From the NCBI GenBank assembly GCA_002914845.1, contig JXTC01000041.1, forward strand, positions 327,840 to 391,839: a DNA stretch of 64,000 nucleotides. The letters run 5' to 3'. The DNA is from Trema orientale. Lineage: Eukaryota; Streptophyta; Magnoliopsida; Rosales; Cannabaceae. Positions 13,001 to 23,995 of this stretch are shown here, piece after piece; the first letter of the stretch is position 1, and each line of letters opens with the position of its first letter. A program made the position numbers and the translations under genes. The notes under the pieces are model-generated. The model saw only the letters and a list, made by a program, of their open reading frames with translations. It ran no database searches and was not told the origin of the DNA.

Positions 13001-13611
13001 TCACTCTCTTGAATAGCTTGGTTCGTAGTTGACATTTGTTCAGACATATGTTTGTGACAGACGTCAATTATAATATCTACTGACTTATTTCTAAACAGAT
13101 ATAGTAATGAAATGACTTGGATAGTCTTGAAATGCTCTTTATATTAGATTTATCTTTTAGTTTCCTCTTTTGTGGTAAGCATCTGCCAAGAGATTTATTC
13201 ATAATTCTACTATTATTATGTTTTGAGTTTTGATCTCAAATGAAATATCTATATAAGCTCTGGAATGAATCAAGATATCTATAGTTGTCTTTATATTTCA
13301 CATAATGATATATGATGTCTCAAAATCTCTCAAAACAGAAGGAGATGATAATTATGTTTGTCACTGTTTATATACGAGTATATCTAGATATAACTAGACA
13401 TGTCTTGAAATATATCGATAGAAGATGAAATTATCCGGATTGAGATACCACAGTAGTCATCCCTCTCTTGAGTAGCTTAGTTTGTAGTTGACATTTATGC
13501 AGATATATATTTGTGACAAATATTAATTGTAACATCTATTGACTGGTTTCTAAACAGATATAGAGGTGAAACGACTTGGTTAGTCTTGAAATGCTCTTTA
13601 TGTTAGGTATC
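10048..13611. repeat. Tandem array of about eight ~450-bp units
   Basis: A unit that begins near 'agctctgaaatgaatcaaga' and contains 'gaaatatatcgatata', 'tgagataccataatagtca', 'gacatatgttcgtgaca' and 'agagatttattcat' recurs about eight times. Starts are near 10048, 10510, 10942, 11400, 11835, 12183, 12802 and 13253, giving spacings of 462, 432, 458, 435, 348, 619 and 451. The short fifth unit has an internal deletion and the long sixth has an internal duplication. Units look substantially diverged, so the array is old. On the minus strand the same segment of most units reads as one recurring peptide (see the next entry). I know no named satellite it matches. Confidence 0.85.
10332..12602 (-). 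other. Recurring minus-strand ORF in the 450-bp array
   Basis: On the minus strand, five array units carry an open frame over the same part of the unit: 10332-10607, 10640-10891, 11094-11330, 11880-12074 and 12315-12602. In most, the peptides share a core that reads roughly 'ITIDVcHEHMSgQ', then 'NQAtQErDDycGI', then 'IRIIPSYIDIFQDMS'. The last ORF contains the core twice because of an in-frame internal duplication. I do not recognise the peptide. It may be a relic of a coding sequence that was amplified, or chance openness inherited from the founder unit. No promoter, splice structure or common start codon supports expression. Confidence 0.35.
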
Positions 13612-13912
13612 TTTAACTCCATATAAGGTATTATATGGTAGGCCATGCAGTTCGCCCTTGTGTTACGCTGACACAGAGAGCGAGTTACTCTTGCACCAGA
13701 ATTGATACAAGGGACTACTGAGAAGATTAATATGATAAGAGAAAGACTTAAGGTTGTTCAGAGTTATCAAAAAAGCTATGCAGAACCCCTAAGATGAGAA
13801 GTAGAATTTTATGTTAGTGATCAAGTATCCCTAAAAATCACAACTGTATTTAGAGTTAAAGGAAAGTTAGCTCAAAGGTACATTGGGCCATTTGTGACTA
13901 TTGTTCGAGTTA
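13612..13912 (+). pseudogene. Ty3/gypsy integrase C-terminal remnant
   Basis: The translation begins 'PYKVLYGRPC' and 'SPLCYADTE' (gypsy integrase core end). After a frameshift near 13675 it continues 'ERVTLAPELIQGTTEKI', then 'SYAEPLR', a stop, and 'EVEFYVSDQVSLKI' and 'GKLAQRYIGPF'. This is the standard tail of plant gypsy polyproteins. At least one frameshift and one stop are present. RT, protease and gag of the element are missing; the tandem array abuts its left edge. Confidence 0.8.
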
Positions 13913-14251
13913 GAGGACAATCTGGAGAGCAATGAGGAGGGAGACACATTTGATCGGTTTGGAGACACGCACTTTAATTCCATCGTTGATGAATTCTTAT
14001 CAATAGTGAAAGAATCTCAAACATCTCTATCCAATCTACCATACTTCGAGAGTGATGAGGATAGAGAGCCTAGTGACCGATTTGACACTACTATTGATGA
14101 CATCTCATCAATGGTGGACATATCCTACACATCACTACCATTCGAGTTATGCCACTTGCCAACCACCTCCATCGATGTACATATCCCACTACCACTGCCT
14201 ATCGACCAATGCATCCTACTCCAACTATCATCCACACACATCACTGTCTAG
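13901..14251 (+). CDS. Unrecognised 116-codon ORF after the gypsy tail
   Basis: The predicted peptide is acidic in its first 70 residues (many D/E/S; 'ESNEEGDTFDRFGDTHF' and 'ESDEDREPSDRFDTT' form an imperfect internal repeat). It then turns Pro/Leu-rich. It begins where the gypsy integrase similarity fades, in another frame. I recognise no domain. The composition and position suggest a retroelement 3' region rather than a host gene. An overlapping 70-codon ORF in another frame is a shadow. Confidence 0.25.
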   Translation: MFELEDNLESNEEGDTFDRFGDTHFNSIVDEFLSIVKESQTSLSNLPYFESDEDREPSDRFDTTIDDISSMVDISYTSLPFELCHLPTTSIDVHIPLPLPIDQCILLQLSSTHITV

Positions 14252-14325
14252 AAGCTCATTCTAGGTGCTGAGTTATCACACTAAGCAACTTATGGAGTCA
14301 AGTTAGAGCAAGAGCTGGAATTCTT

Positions 14326-14720
14326 TTGATCTTTGCTAATCTTGAGGTCGACATCTATGAAGCCCATTCGTTGTACAATATGATACAATGTATGGGAGAT
14401 AACCGTAATTTGAAGCGGAGTCATGTCAGGCTGAGGATGAGAAATCAAGCTCTTATAGAAGGCAACCCGATGGATGAAGATGAAGATCGCACCAAACCGA
14501 GATTTGATTTTTCTAAACCCTCTTTCTCTTTCCACTTTATTTTGTTTTGCTTTATTTTGTTTCTAGTTATTTTAGTATTTTATTTTCTCTCATGTTTATT
14601 GCTTGTATTTATGAGTTTGATGCTACACTAAGGACAATGTAGAGTTTAAGTGTGAGAGAAAGGCTTAGGTTTAGGTTGTTAGGTTTTCCATTTTTAATTA
14701 GTTTTTAGGGCTTAATTCTA
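14326..14720 (+). mobile_element. 3' non-coding region of a gypsy-type element (probable)
   Basis: A 101-codon ORF (14326-14631) starts with a plausible globular stretch ('DIYEAHSLYNMIQCMGD', 'LRMRNQALIEGNPMDEDED') that I do not recognise, and ends in T-rich translation. The text 'cactaaggacaatgtagag' and 'tttaagtgtgagag' that follows (14625-14660) is the kind found after pol in Athila/Tat-like plant gypsy elements. I read it as the 3' untranslated part of the element whose integrase tail lies at 13612. DNA from 14720 to 15282 shows nothing further. Confidence 0.4.
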
Positions 14721-15282
14721 ATTTTTTTATTATTATTTTTAGTTGTGTTTTGAGTCTTAGGTATCCTTCTAGGTTCTATGATAAGAAATAAATGTTAATT
14801 TTTATAGTTTGATGGATGATAAGTACTATCGTTGATACTTGATTTTTATTCTATTGTTAATATGCTTTGATCATAGTGGTACTCACATTTTTATAAACAG
14901 TAGCCAAGTCATTTGTATAGAGAATAACATGCATGATTAGTTAGTCTTATAGTTTTATCTTGATTTGTAGTGGAGATAAGAACCAAAAAAGGAGCTTATG
15001 ATGATTGGTTTCTTAGAATAAAAATTAGGTGATAATCTTGTGAATATTGTGAGACTATTTTTCATTAAATGTACGAAGCAATTCACTATGACTTGTGCTA
15101 TAGTGCACACACACTGAGTATAACTATGTGAAAGGTTTATTAACTTGTGAATTGGATTGAGAGTTTAATATAGTGCTTGTTAAAATTTAGGCTATAATCT
15201 ATTGATATTCTCTAAGTTAAAAATCTGGAAGATTAGGTTTGGTTTGTTTAGAGTTAGGTTAGGCTTGGGTTAGGCTAGAGTC

Positions 15283-16929
15283 TGTTGGAATAATGTCCTA
15301 TAAAATAGTTTATTATTTTTACATTATAAATAATATTTATCAAATTATTTATTATCTATTTGTTATTAATAAATTTTATGTCATGAATTTTTGTTTCATT
15401 TATGCCCCATTGATATACATGTGATGTCTATGTTTATCTTATATAAACATCTAAAAGATTCCAAGATATGTAATGAGTAATAAAGAATTATTTGTATGAT
15501 GAGTTCATATGTGGGAGATATTATATTCTTTATTTCATTATATCTAAATTAAATTGTTCATATCCTGCATATTGAAGATGGAATACTTTACTATGCCATA
15601 GAATTTAGTGTTATCTATTTGATTAATAAAGTCTCCAATTATCAAAATAAGTCTTCGGCTAGAAATACTAGCGTGTTATAAGAAAGTTATAACAACATCG
15701 AACAAGACTGAGTGAATTATGAGGTTAAGTATCGTAACTCAAATTTCTAATTTTACTAATCTAGCACTATTGTAAAAAACCTTAATCCCAGTGATTAGCA
15801 AACTTACTTTCATGTGCTTTGTTTTTTTGAGTTACTAAAGGACTAGTTCTGATTTATAGTTCGAATTCCGGTATCTTGAAAGATAAAGTATATGAAATAT
15901 GTAAAATATTTTTCATAATGGACGCCACACATATAATATCACTTTAGTTTTTTCAAGTACTTAGATAATATAAACCGGAGCTCCGGTATTCACTATATGA
16001 TTTTGACAATGTTGGAATAAGTAGATACAAACACCGTAGTCAACTATTATCCATTAGATAAAAAATAGTAACTCAAAGATAAATATGTACTAGAGGGCTA
16101 ATACGATAATTTCACTCTACTAGTACGGTATTGCATTGGGGGTACGTCTACAAGTATATTATATGTTAAATAGATCGAGCTAATTAGTTAATAATAAGCT
16201 TCACAGAAAATAAATGACACTTAGTCCAATAGTTCAATATTGGGCCTATAGTAGTGTGCCCCAATATTAATAGACAAGGCTCAATTATAATTATGAGTTA
16301 ATTATAATTGTGGGTATATAGTCTATTGGAGCTTAGACTTTATGAATCCATCTGGCCTCATGGCTAGCTCAAATTAAAGCTCAATAGTTATTTGATGATC
16401 AATTGAACCCAACAAGCCCAATAAGTCCAATAGGGTTTACTAATCTCTCTATAGTTAAGAGAAAAGTTCTCTAGCTAACAACTTATATGAATTACATGTG
16501 AAACATCCCTGAGAGAAGACTGTTACACGTATAACAAAGAGAGAGGAAAAATAGAGAAAAACGGCCAACCCTAGGGATTCATTATCCTTATTGTTTCGGC
16601 TTTCTCGGAGAAATCGGTTTGAGGAGATTGTCTTCTTGTTCGTCTGCAGATCTCTTTGTTGGGAATCAAAAAGGTGACTAACCACCAGATCAATCAAATG
16701 GCTTTCGAGAATAGACGGCGAGATGAGAAGGTTGTGAAGCGAATCTGAGTATTGTTCTTATCTAGATCAAGAGTTAATTTATGTTATATCATGATCCGAA
16801 GTATTTTGTAAAAAGAAAAATTTTAAACAACCAATTCCGCTGCGTTTCTAGATTTTACAAAACTATGGTATTCTTGAAAATTATTTTATGAAAATATTTT
16901 GTGGAATTTTATTCTAATGAATACCTGCA
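15283..16929 (+). mobile_element. 5' LTR of copia element (about 1.65 kb)
   Basis: The segment begins TGTTGGAATAATGTCC and ends TACCTGCA directly before a degenerate primer site, so it has TG...CA ends. It is AT-rich with no ORF of note. The pol at 18607-20660 is in the same orientation and at a fitting distance. No second LTR copy was found downstream, so the 3' end of this element is missing and the LTR boundaries rest on ends and primer site only. Confidence 0.6.
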
Positions 16930-16943
16930 ATTGGTACTAGAGT
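16930..16943 (+). other. Degenerate primer binding site
   Basis: ATTGGTACTAGAGT differs at three positions from the copia consensus ATTGGTATCAGAGC and sits right after the LTR end, as expected for an old copy. Confidence 0.6.
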
Positions 16944-17284
16944 ATGGTTTTATTGTTGATCTAGCATATTTTACTCCGATCTATTCTCTTATTGATTGAT
17001 ATTTATGATTTTTGGAAAGTTTGATTATATTTGGTCTTGTTCATATTATAAGTATGCTCTAGTTTGTATGATGGTCAATAGATTCAATAAGCTTGAATGA
17101 TTATTTGATTAGATGTTGCTATGAGGTGATGATCATTTTATTTTTAATTTCCGTTTTCGGCATGTTCTTGATTTCTAAGTGTTTATGTTTTATGCTTTTG
17201 ATAAAACTATGTATAGAAATGTTTTAATCTCTAATTATTTTTACGTTTTTATGAAAAACTGTTTTTTAATTTTTTTTTAAAAAA

Positions 17285-17760
17285 TGAAACGATGGAGTGG
17301 CGTACGGCTAGGAGCCGTGTGCATCGCTCGCGTGAGCCTCGCAGGTGCAACCCGCGTGCGGACCGCTCGGGCATGTCTCGACTCATGGCTGTGCGGGTGA
17401 GGTGCCCTGGCCGTGGGATGCGATCCGCGCATGGCCTGTAGGCAGCCACCCCGCACATGCCGCGTGGGCACGAACCCACTGATCACGCGGATGTGATCCG
17501 CTCATAGCCTAGCAGGTGGCTTAATGTGAGCTAGTTGTGCGGGTGGCCTCCTGTGCCTTAGCCGCTCAGGGTGTCACCTCGTGCGCTTGTCGTGTGAGAG
17601 CTATGCGAGCCCATTGTCACCCGGGAGTTGTCCCGAGCGAGGCCGCATAGCATTATGTGAGTCCTTTGGTGCCAAGGAGTAGTCCCTAGCATGGCCGCAT
17701 AACATCCCGAGGCCGCCGTTCACTACCGGCCTCCCATTCCATTCGTCGGTTTTTCCCGAC
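17285..17760 (+). other. GC-rich island in copia leader
   Basis: About 475 bases are strikingly GC-rich inside otherwise AT-rich DNA. The island begins about 340 bases after the primer site. It contains repeated words such as 'ggccgcata', 'gtgcgggtg' and 'gatccgc.cat'. Two overlapping minus-strand ORFs are by-products of the composition. Similar islands sit in the leaders of the two other copia elements with a preserved leader here (29935-30152 and 56085-56290). The stretch 17761-18606 is very AT-rich and rich in 'aaatttaaatt' words, with no gag recognised. Confidence 0.7.
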
Positions 17761-18606
17761 ACGTTTGAATTTTTGGCCGTAATTTTAATTATTATTATTT
17801 TAAAAATTAATTTAATTTATACATAGTTTTATAAAAACTGATAAATTCAAATTTAAATTCAAAGTTTAAATCCTTATTAAATTTGAATTTTTGAAATTTG
17901 AATTGATAGGATATTTAAATTTGAATTATGGAAATGATTAATATCCATAATATCTTAATTATGAGTTGAATAATTAGATATATTTTAAAATGTAATTTTT
18001 TTAAAAAATAGATATTATGAGATAATATCATTTAGTTTTTAAATTCAAATTTTGAACAGATATTTTGAAAAACTAATTATGTGATAGTTAGTTATCTATT
18101 TTGAAATTTAAATTTGTTTCAATTCAAATTAGATATATTATAGGAGATTTTATCTGTAAAATCTTTTATCTTTTAAATTTTGAATTTTGTGAAGATTTAA
18201 AATTTAAATTAAATCAAAATATCTTTTCAAATTTTTAAATTTGAATTTATGGTTGGTAAATATTTAATGAGATTAAATATTGATTTAAATTTGAATTCAA
18301 ATCTGATAGATAAGATAATAGGAGACATTTAAAGAAGTTAAATTTAAATTAAGATTTCAAAAGTCAAAATTTAAAATTGAGATATTCAAAGAGATTTAAT
18401 TAGCTAAATCTTTTATTTAAACTGATTACATTTTATGAAAATCTTTTCTAATTTAAATTTTAAATATTATCTTCTATATTTAAATATTTAATATTATTTT
18501 GTCAGTTAGAATTATTTAAATATTAAATAATTTTAAAATACTGAAAATTAATAAATCATTAACAATTAATTAATTATCTGCTTACTACTTTGGTATTATT
18601 AGGATA

Positions 18607-20660
18607 ATGTTGCATGTATGTCTAATAATTAAGTATTATTACATGATCTTTGTTTCTTGTTTGATGAGACAAGATTATTTTATTCATTTTGACAATAAAG
18701 TTTCTATTAGAAAGAATAAAAGTCTTATTTGCACTGGTACTCATAGGAATAATCTTTTCTTTATTCAACATAAAAGTATCTCATTGCACAATCTTGAAAA
18801 TGATTTTGAATATGTAGAACATAAACATAAGAAAGTGAAAGTGAGTACTAATAATGAAACTTATCTCTGACATTTGAGACTCGGTTATATTAACCTAAAC
18901 AGAATTCAAAGGTTAGTTAATGATGGACCTCTAAGTTCATTAGAAGTCAAACCATTACCAACTTGTGAATCCTGTCTAGAAGGTAAAATTACTAAAAGAC
19001 CATTTTCTAGAAAAGGTTGTGGAGTTCAAGAATATCTTGAGTTAGTACACACTGATATTTGTGGGCCCACGAATATTCAAGCTCGAGGAGGTTTTGAATA
19101 CTTCATTACATTTGCGGATGATTATTCTAGATTTGGTTATATTTACCTAATGCAACGAAAATCAGATTCTTTTGAAAAGTTCAGAGAATTTAAAGCGGTA
19201 ACTAAAAAGCAGTTAGGAAAGAACATAAAGACCCTTCAATCTGACCGAGGTGGTGAATATCTCTCTGGGGAATTCTCTGAATTTATCACAGATAATGGGA
19301 TCCTATCCCAACTCACGGCACCTAGTATGCCTCAACTAAATGGTATTGCTGAAAGAAGAAATAGGATACTTTTGGATATAGTTAAGTCAATGCTTAGTTA
19401 ATCATAATTACCTGCATCTTTTTGAGATTATGCTTTAAAAATTGCTATGTACCTGCTAAATAGAGTTATTTCTAAGTCAGTACCTAAAATACCATTCAAA
19501 CTATGGAAAAGACATAAATCTAGTTTACATCATATCCATATTTAGGGTTCTCCAGCATATGCGCTGAAAGGGAAAACGACTAAGTTGGAATCACGATCTG
19601 AATTGTGTCTGTTTGTAGGTTACCCTAAAGGAACAAGAGGGAATTATTTCTATAGAACTGAAGAAAAAAAAAGTGTTTGTAAGTACAAATGCTACTTTCT
19701 TGGAAGAAAAGTATATGAAAGATTTCAAGCCCAAAAATAAGTTAGTTCTTGAAGAATTAACTGATGCTGTTATCAGCCAATCTATAGAAGATAAGATAGA
19801 GAAAGCACTTAGGAAAGATAAATCACTTGAAACTCAATACACATCAGATCCTTGTTGTAGTGGGAGAATTATAAGACAACCTGAAAGATACTTAGGAATA
19901 GAAAAGTCTTCTGACCAAGAATCTGATCCTTACACCTATAATGAGATAATGGATGATGTGGATAAAGATCTCTGGCAAAAGGCAATGGAAGAAATAGAGT
20001 CCATGTACTCTAATAAAGTCTGGGAGCTTGTAGATCCACCTGAAGGGATAAAACCCATTAGGTGTAAGTGGGTTTATAAAAGAAAGAGGAGAGTAGAAGA
20101 GAAAGTGGAGACTTTCAAGGCAAGGTTAGTTGCAAAGAGTTATACACAGAAGGAAGGTATCGACTATGAAGAAACATTCTTTTCTGTAGCTATGATCAAG
20201 CCTATTCATATACTCTTATCCATCGTTGCATCTCTTGATTATGAAATATGGCAAATGGACGTCAAAACTGCATTCCTAAATGGCAATCATGATGAATGTA
20301 TCTATATGATATAACCAGAGGGATTTGTTGAAAAGGGTCAAAAAAGAAAAGTTTATAAACTTAAGAGATCTATTTATGGACTCAAGCAAGCGTCTAAATC
20401 TTGGAACATAAGATTTTATGAAGCTATTAAGTCTTATGGTTTTGAACGAAATATAGATGAACCTTGTATCTATAAAAGAATTCAGGACAATAAAGTGATT
20501 TTGTTAATACTGTATGTTAATGATATTCCAATAATTGGAATGATGTTGGATCATTATTATCAGTGAAAGTCTAGTTATAGTACAACAGTTTGATATTAAA
20601 GAACTAGGTGAAGCTTACTATGTTCTTGGAATACAGATTCTATGAGACAGAAAAAGAACC
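18607..20660 (+). pseudogene. Broken Ty1/copia pol (integrase and reverse transcriptase)
   Basis: Three open pieces and the sequence between them read as one copia polyprotein. Pre-integrase lies at 18607-18880. Integrase lies at 18874-19401: the CESC knuckle, DICGPT and SDRGGEY aspartates, and 'LNGIAERRNR' with the catalytic Glu. The linker is at 19402-19990. RT runs from about 20000: 'WVYKRKRR', '[20 protein letters not shown]', 'WQMDVKTAFLNG', then 'GLKQAS' and 'LYVNDI', where the active-site YVDD has become YVND. Stops occur at 18868 (Trp to TGA), 19399, 19543 (Trp to TAG) and 20312 (Gln to TAA), with frameshifts near 19660 and 20530. RNase H and the 3' LTR are absent; similarity stops near 20660, next to a dispersed repeat. 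Confidence 0.9.
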
Positions 20661-20689
20661 TATGTTATACATTTTGAAATATGTGCCAA

Positions 20690-20880
20690 TTGTTAGTGTA
20701 ATATTTATTCATTAAATATATACCGTGATAAATATTTCATGTATAAAATATTAGCGGTCTACATTTCTCCGAAAATAGGTATAAAATGAGTATTGGTGAA
20801 ATAAAAATAAAATATAGGTATTTATGGAAATATGGTTTTAAACACGGGTATTTATGAACTGTTTCTACAACATTCGGCCT
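20690..20880 (-). repeat. Dispersed repeat family R1, copy A
   Basis: Read on the minus strand, this matches the first half of 47790-48165: 'cataaatacc', 'ttatttttatttcac', 'tacctatttt.ggagaaat', 'tattttata..tgaaat'. It truncates the copia pol at 20660-20690. No coding capacity; probably a non-autonomous DNA element. Confidence 0.55.
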
Positions 20881-21118
20881 CGACATGGGTAACTTGGGCC
20901 AGCTAACCAGCTTATAACTTGCTTAATTAACGTCCGTGTCTAATTTTCTCGGGTTTTGGATACTTATACCTATTTTTCAAAAAATAATACCAAATTTACG
21001 ACCTTTCAAAAATAATAAAAATCTGTACGACCTTTTTATGGTATTTTTCTAAATACTTTGAAAGTTAGAAAACGCGGCGGCATTTTAGTAAATAAGTCAT
21101 CTTTTTTTTTTTTTTTAC

Positions 21119-21792
21119 AGGAAACCACAAAGGTTTCCTGGAAACTAATTTAGTTTAATTTGGTTTCCTATTAGCAAAATGTTCTGTAAGTAAATAAATC
21201 ACAGGAAACCGCAAAGGTTTCCTAGAAACCAGTTTAGTTTTCTTTAGCCGAAAGCCTATACGTAAGTAAATCACAGGAAAGCACAAAAGTTTCCTGAAAA
21301 CCATTTTGGTTTCCTTTAGCCGAATATCCTGTATGTAAGTAAATCACAGGAAACCACAAAAGTTTCCTGGAAACCAATTTGGTTTCCTATTAGCAAAATA
21401 TCTTGTACGTAAGTAAATTACAAGAAACTATAAAGGTTTCTTAGAAACAAGTTTGGTTTCCTTTATCTTGTACGTAAGTAAATCATAGGAAACCAAAAAC
21501 TTATCTTGGAAACCATTGTGGTTTCTTTTTTACAGAAAAATAAATCATAAGAAACTACAAAAGTTTCCTAGAAATTATCGTGGTTTTTTTTTTTTGTAGA
21601 ATGCCATATAGCTAAGTAAATCACATAAAACTACAAAGGTTTCCTAGAAACTATTGTGGTTTCTTTTAGTAGAATGCCTTGTAGCTAAGTAAATCATAAG
21701 AAACTTTCTAGGTTTCCTGGAAAACATTGTAGTTTCTTTTTTACAGAATACCATGTAGCTAAGTAAATTAGGAAACCACGAAGGTTTCTACT
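21119..21792. repeat. Hairpin-rich minisatellite, about ten units of ~73 bp
   Basis: Units start at about 21119, 21203, 21275, 21348, 21422, 21487, 21549, 21625, 21698 and 21770 (spacing 62-84). Each has the same plan: aggaaacc, a few bases, ggtttcct, then ggaaacc, a T-rich gap, ggtttcct, then a 'gtacgtaagtaaatcac' spacer. Each unit therefore holds two short inverted-repeat pairs made of the same octamer. Units diverge towards the right, where aggaaacc becomes aagaaact. There is no ORF. The array ends about 70 bases before the assembly gap. Confidence 0.9.
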
Positions 21793-21864
21793 TAATTGTC
21801 ACTGAGTAATTTCATCAAGCATTTGGTATGCAACAATTCCATTTCTAATAATTCTACATAATTT

Positions 21865-22090
21865 NNNNNNNNNNNNNNNNNNNNNNNNNNNNNNNNNNNN
21901 NNNNNNNNNNNNNNNNNNNNNNNNNNNNNNNNNNNNNNNNNNNNNNNNNNNNNNNNNNNNNNNNNNNNNNNNNNNNNNNNNNNNNNNNNNNNNNNNNNNN
22001 NNNNNNNNNNNNNNNNNNNNNNNNNNNNNNNNNNNNNNNNNNNNNNNNNNNNNNNNNNNNNNNNNNNNNNNNNNNNNNNNNNNNNNNNNN
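21865..22090. other. Assembly gap (226 N)
   Basis: A run of N. A 115-codon minus-strand frame that crosses it is an artefact. The gap begins about 70 bases after the minisatellite, which suggests repeats hindered assembly. Confidence 0.99.
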
Positions 22091-23170
22091 TAAACGATAT
22101 ACCTCGTTATCACCAAAAACTTGTATTCTATACCATAAGATTTCATTGAAGCATTAACTCATACACTTTGTGTGTACTCTCAACAAGGCCACAACAACTA
22201 TGCATATGGGCGAGCCAAACTGTTATAAACAAAGGCCAAAGACTCAAACAAATCTCTCAAAACAACAAAATAAATCATTTTACGTTCCCAAACATCTAAA
22301 AAAAATTAACTAAAGCTTGAAAAGAAAATAATAATTGTGAGTATCAAGACTAATGACCGACAATTGGCTGGAAAAATACTTGTATACAAACCTTCGGTCA
22401 TAGAATTCATAGCAAGCATAACTATGCTCAGAGAAACAGATCCTAAGTCCAGATTCATAGGAAAGTTCCTAAACCAAGATTGGACACTTTTCCACTAAAC
22501 CCAGTGACACATCCGGCACTGAGCTCCACCGAAACTCCGCTAACAATTTCTTGGTATGAATGAGACAACAACTCGCCGGCTAAGCCTCAACAACCTTCTG
22601 GAGAACGGCCATGGCAGAGCTCTGGAGCTAAAGATCGATATTGACTGGTAGCATTCATGGGTTTGAAAGAAAGAAATGAGAAAAGATAGTTTAGAAAAAT
22701 AGTAATTTTCTAAGACATACCGTATGAAAATAAGTGAACTCACCATTAATGTATTATTGGTATTATTGTTTAAAAATTCGTAGTGGATGTCTTTTTCCCA
22801 ATTTTCTCCTGGTGAGAGTTCTATACATGTGTTGAGCCTTATAATTTTTTTTTTGTCGTCTGTAGCACTGTATATGTTTAGCCTGAGTATATATAGATCG
22901 ACTAGTACTACTTAATTACATACTTTAATTTGGTCCCATTATCATATCTTCTACAGTGGCACAAGCTTAATTTATCATATTTTTCCTTTCTCTTATAAGT
23001 ACATGAGTACACCATACTAAGTTTTTATCTATATATATATATATGGTTATGGCTCATTTTCATTATAGAAGAATGAAATATGCAATGTAATTATGGTTGA
23101 TGTTGTTTTTTGCTTTTAAATTTCTGTAAAGAAAATTTAATGGTTTCTTTAATTGTGGGAATTAATGGGA
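22091..23170. other. Non-genic stretch with a GC-richer patch
   Basis: Mostly AT-rich. At 22490-22640 the minus strand gives a more balanced composition and a short frame starting 'MAVLQKVVEA' that meets a stop at once and then continues open. I do not recognise it and see no supporting splice sites, so no gene is called. Confidence 0.5.
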
Positions 23171-23174
23171 TCAA

Positions 23175-23395
23175 ATTTATAATTAAAAATATAAACCATA
23201 GTAAACATTTATATTATAAATGTATACCGTTCAAATTTTACACATGAAGTGTATATCTCATAGGTAAAAATTTACGTTGTAATTGTATACCACTCATATT
23301 TTGTACATGAAATGTACGTTTTGAAAGAAAAATTAAAAACAGGTATTTGTGAAAATAAACTATAAAAATAGGTATTGGGTGTAAATTTCTCTAAT
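23175..23395 (+). repeat. Dispersed repeat family R1, copy B
   Basis: This matches the second half of 47790-48165: 'taaaccata', 'attataaatgtatacc', 'ttttacacatgaa.tgtata', and the end 'agtgtaaatttctc' (here 'gggtgtaaatttctc'). It is in the opposite orientation to copy A at 20690. Confidence 0.55.
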
Positions 23396-23608
23396 GATGT
23401 CCATGCATAACGGGCCTATAAGTATTTTGCGGCCCATGTGACTTTACCAATTTGATTGCTTAAAGAAGAGACTGAAGAGTAGTGAGAGCCGAAGAATACG
23501 TGTTTGAGTAGCGAGAGCCGAAGAATACATTATTTTGTGGTCTAGAGTACGGTAAAGGCTTTTTATCCGTATTAACATGATAAATTTGAAAGCAGGTGAT
23601 TGGACAAG

Positions 23609-23987
23609 CAGTGACAGAGCCAGAAAATTTTCTTATGGGAGGCATACACTAATATTTTTTTAGCTAAGTTTGAAACACATTAGTTAATATAGACCAATAT
23701 AGAATTAAAAAGAGTGTTTAAAATGAGTTAAAAGAAAAATTATCCAAAGTGATAGCAAAATATAATATTTCAAAATAACATAAGTAAATTTTAGAAATTT
23801 AAAAGAAAAAATAGTGGGTCTCATTAAGGGCATTATTGATTTTTTTTTTATTAAACAGGGGCAAAAACTACAATTATAAAAATTCAGGGGGGCAAATAGA
23901 AGACAAAACTAAAATTTTAAAATAATAATTTCAAAAAAAATGAGGGGAGGCAGTGGCCCCCCCGAGCCTATATTGGCTCCGTCCGTA
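23609..23987. mobile_element. hAT-type MITE (379 bp), imperfect 8-bp TSD
   Basis: The left end CAGTGACAGAGCCAG and the inverse of the right end, TACGGACGGAGCCAA, are eroded versions of the CAGTGGCGGAGCC terminus seen at 5100. Flanks are TGGACAAG (23601-23608) and TGGATAAG (23988-23995), an 8-bp duplication with one mismatch. A G-run (about 23886) and a C-run (about 23956) near the right side match the family layout. No ORF. Confidence 0.75.
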
Positions 23988-23995
23988 TGGATAAG

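Noticed and set aside
13901-14264. A host gene at 13901-14251
   Set aside because: It begins inside the gypsy integrase tail and overlaps a second frame; treated as retroelement 3' sequence unless a homologue is found.
17249-17486. Two overlapping minus-strand ORFs with Arg/His/Pro-rich peptides
   Set aside because: They lie in the GC-rich copia leader island, overlap in two frames and show no domain; they are products of composition.
21119-21792. Regular repeats with spacers resembling a CRISPR array
   Set aside because: The DNA is plant nuclear, the spacers are nearly identical between units and there are no cas genes. It is a minisatellite.
21799-22146. 115-codon minus-strand ORF
   Set aside because: Most of it is translated from N; an artefact of the gap.
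22490-22640. Possible host exon on the minus strand (MAVLQKVVEA)
   Set aside because: A stop follows after ten codons, no splice sites fit, and I recognise no family.
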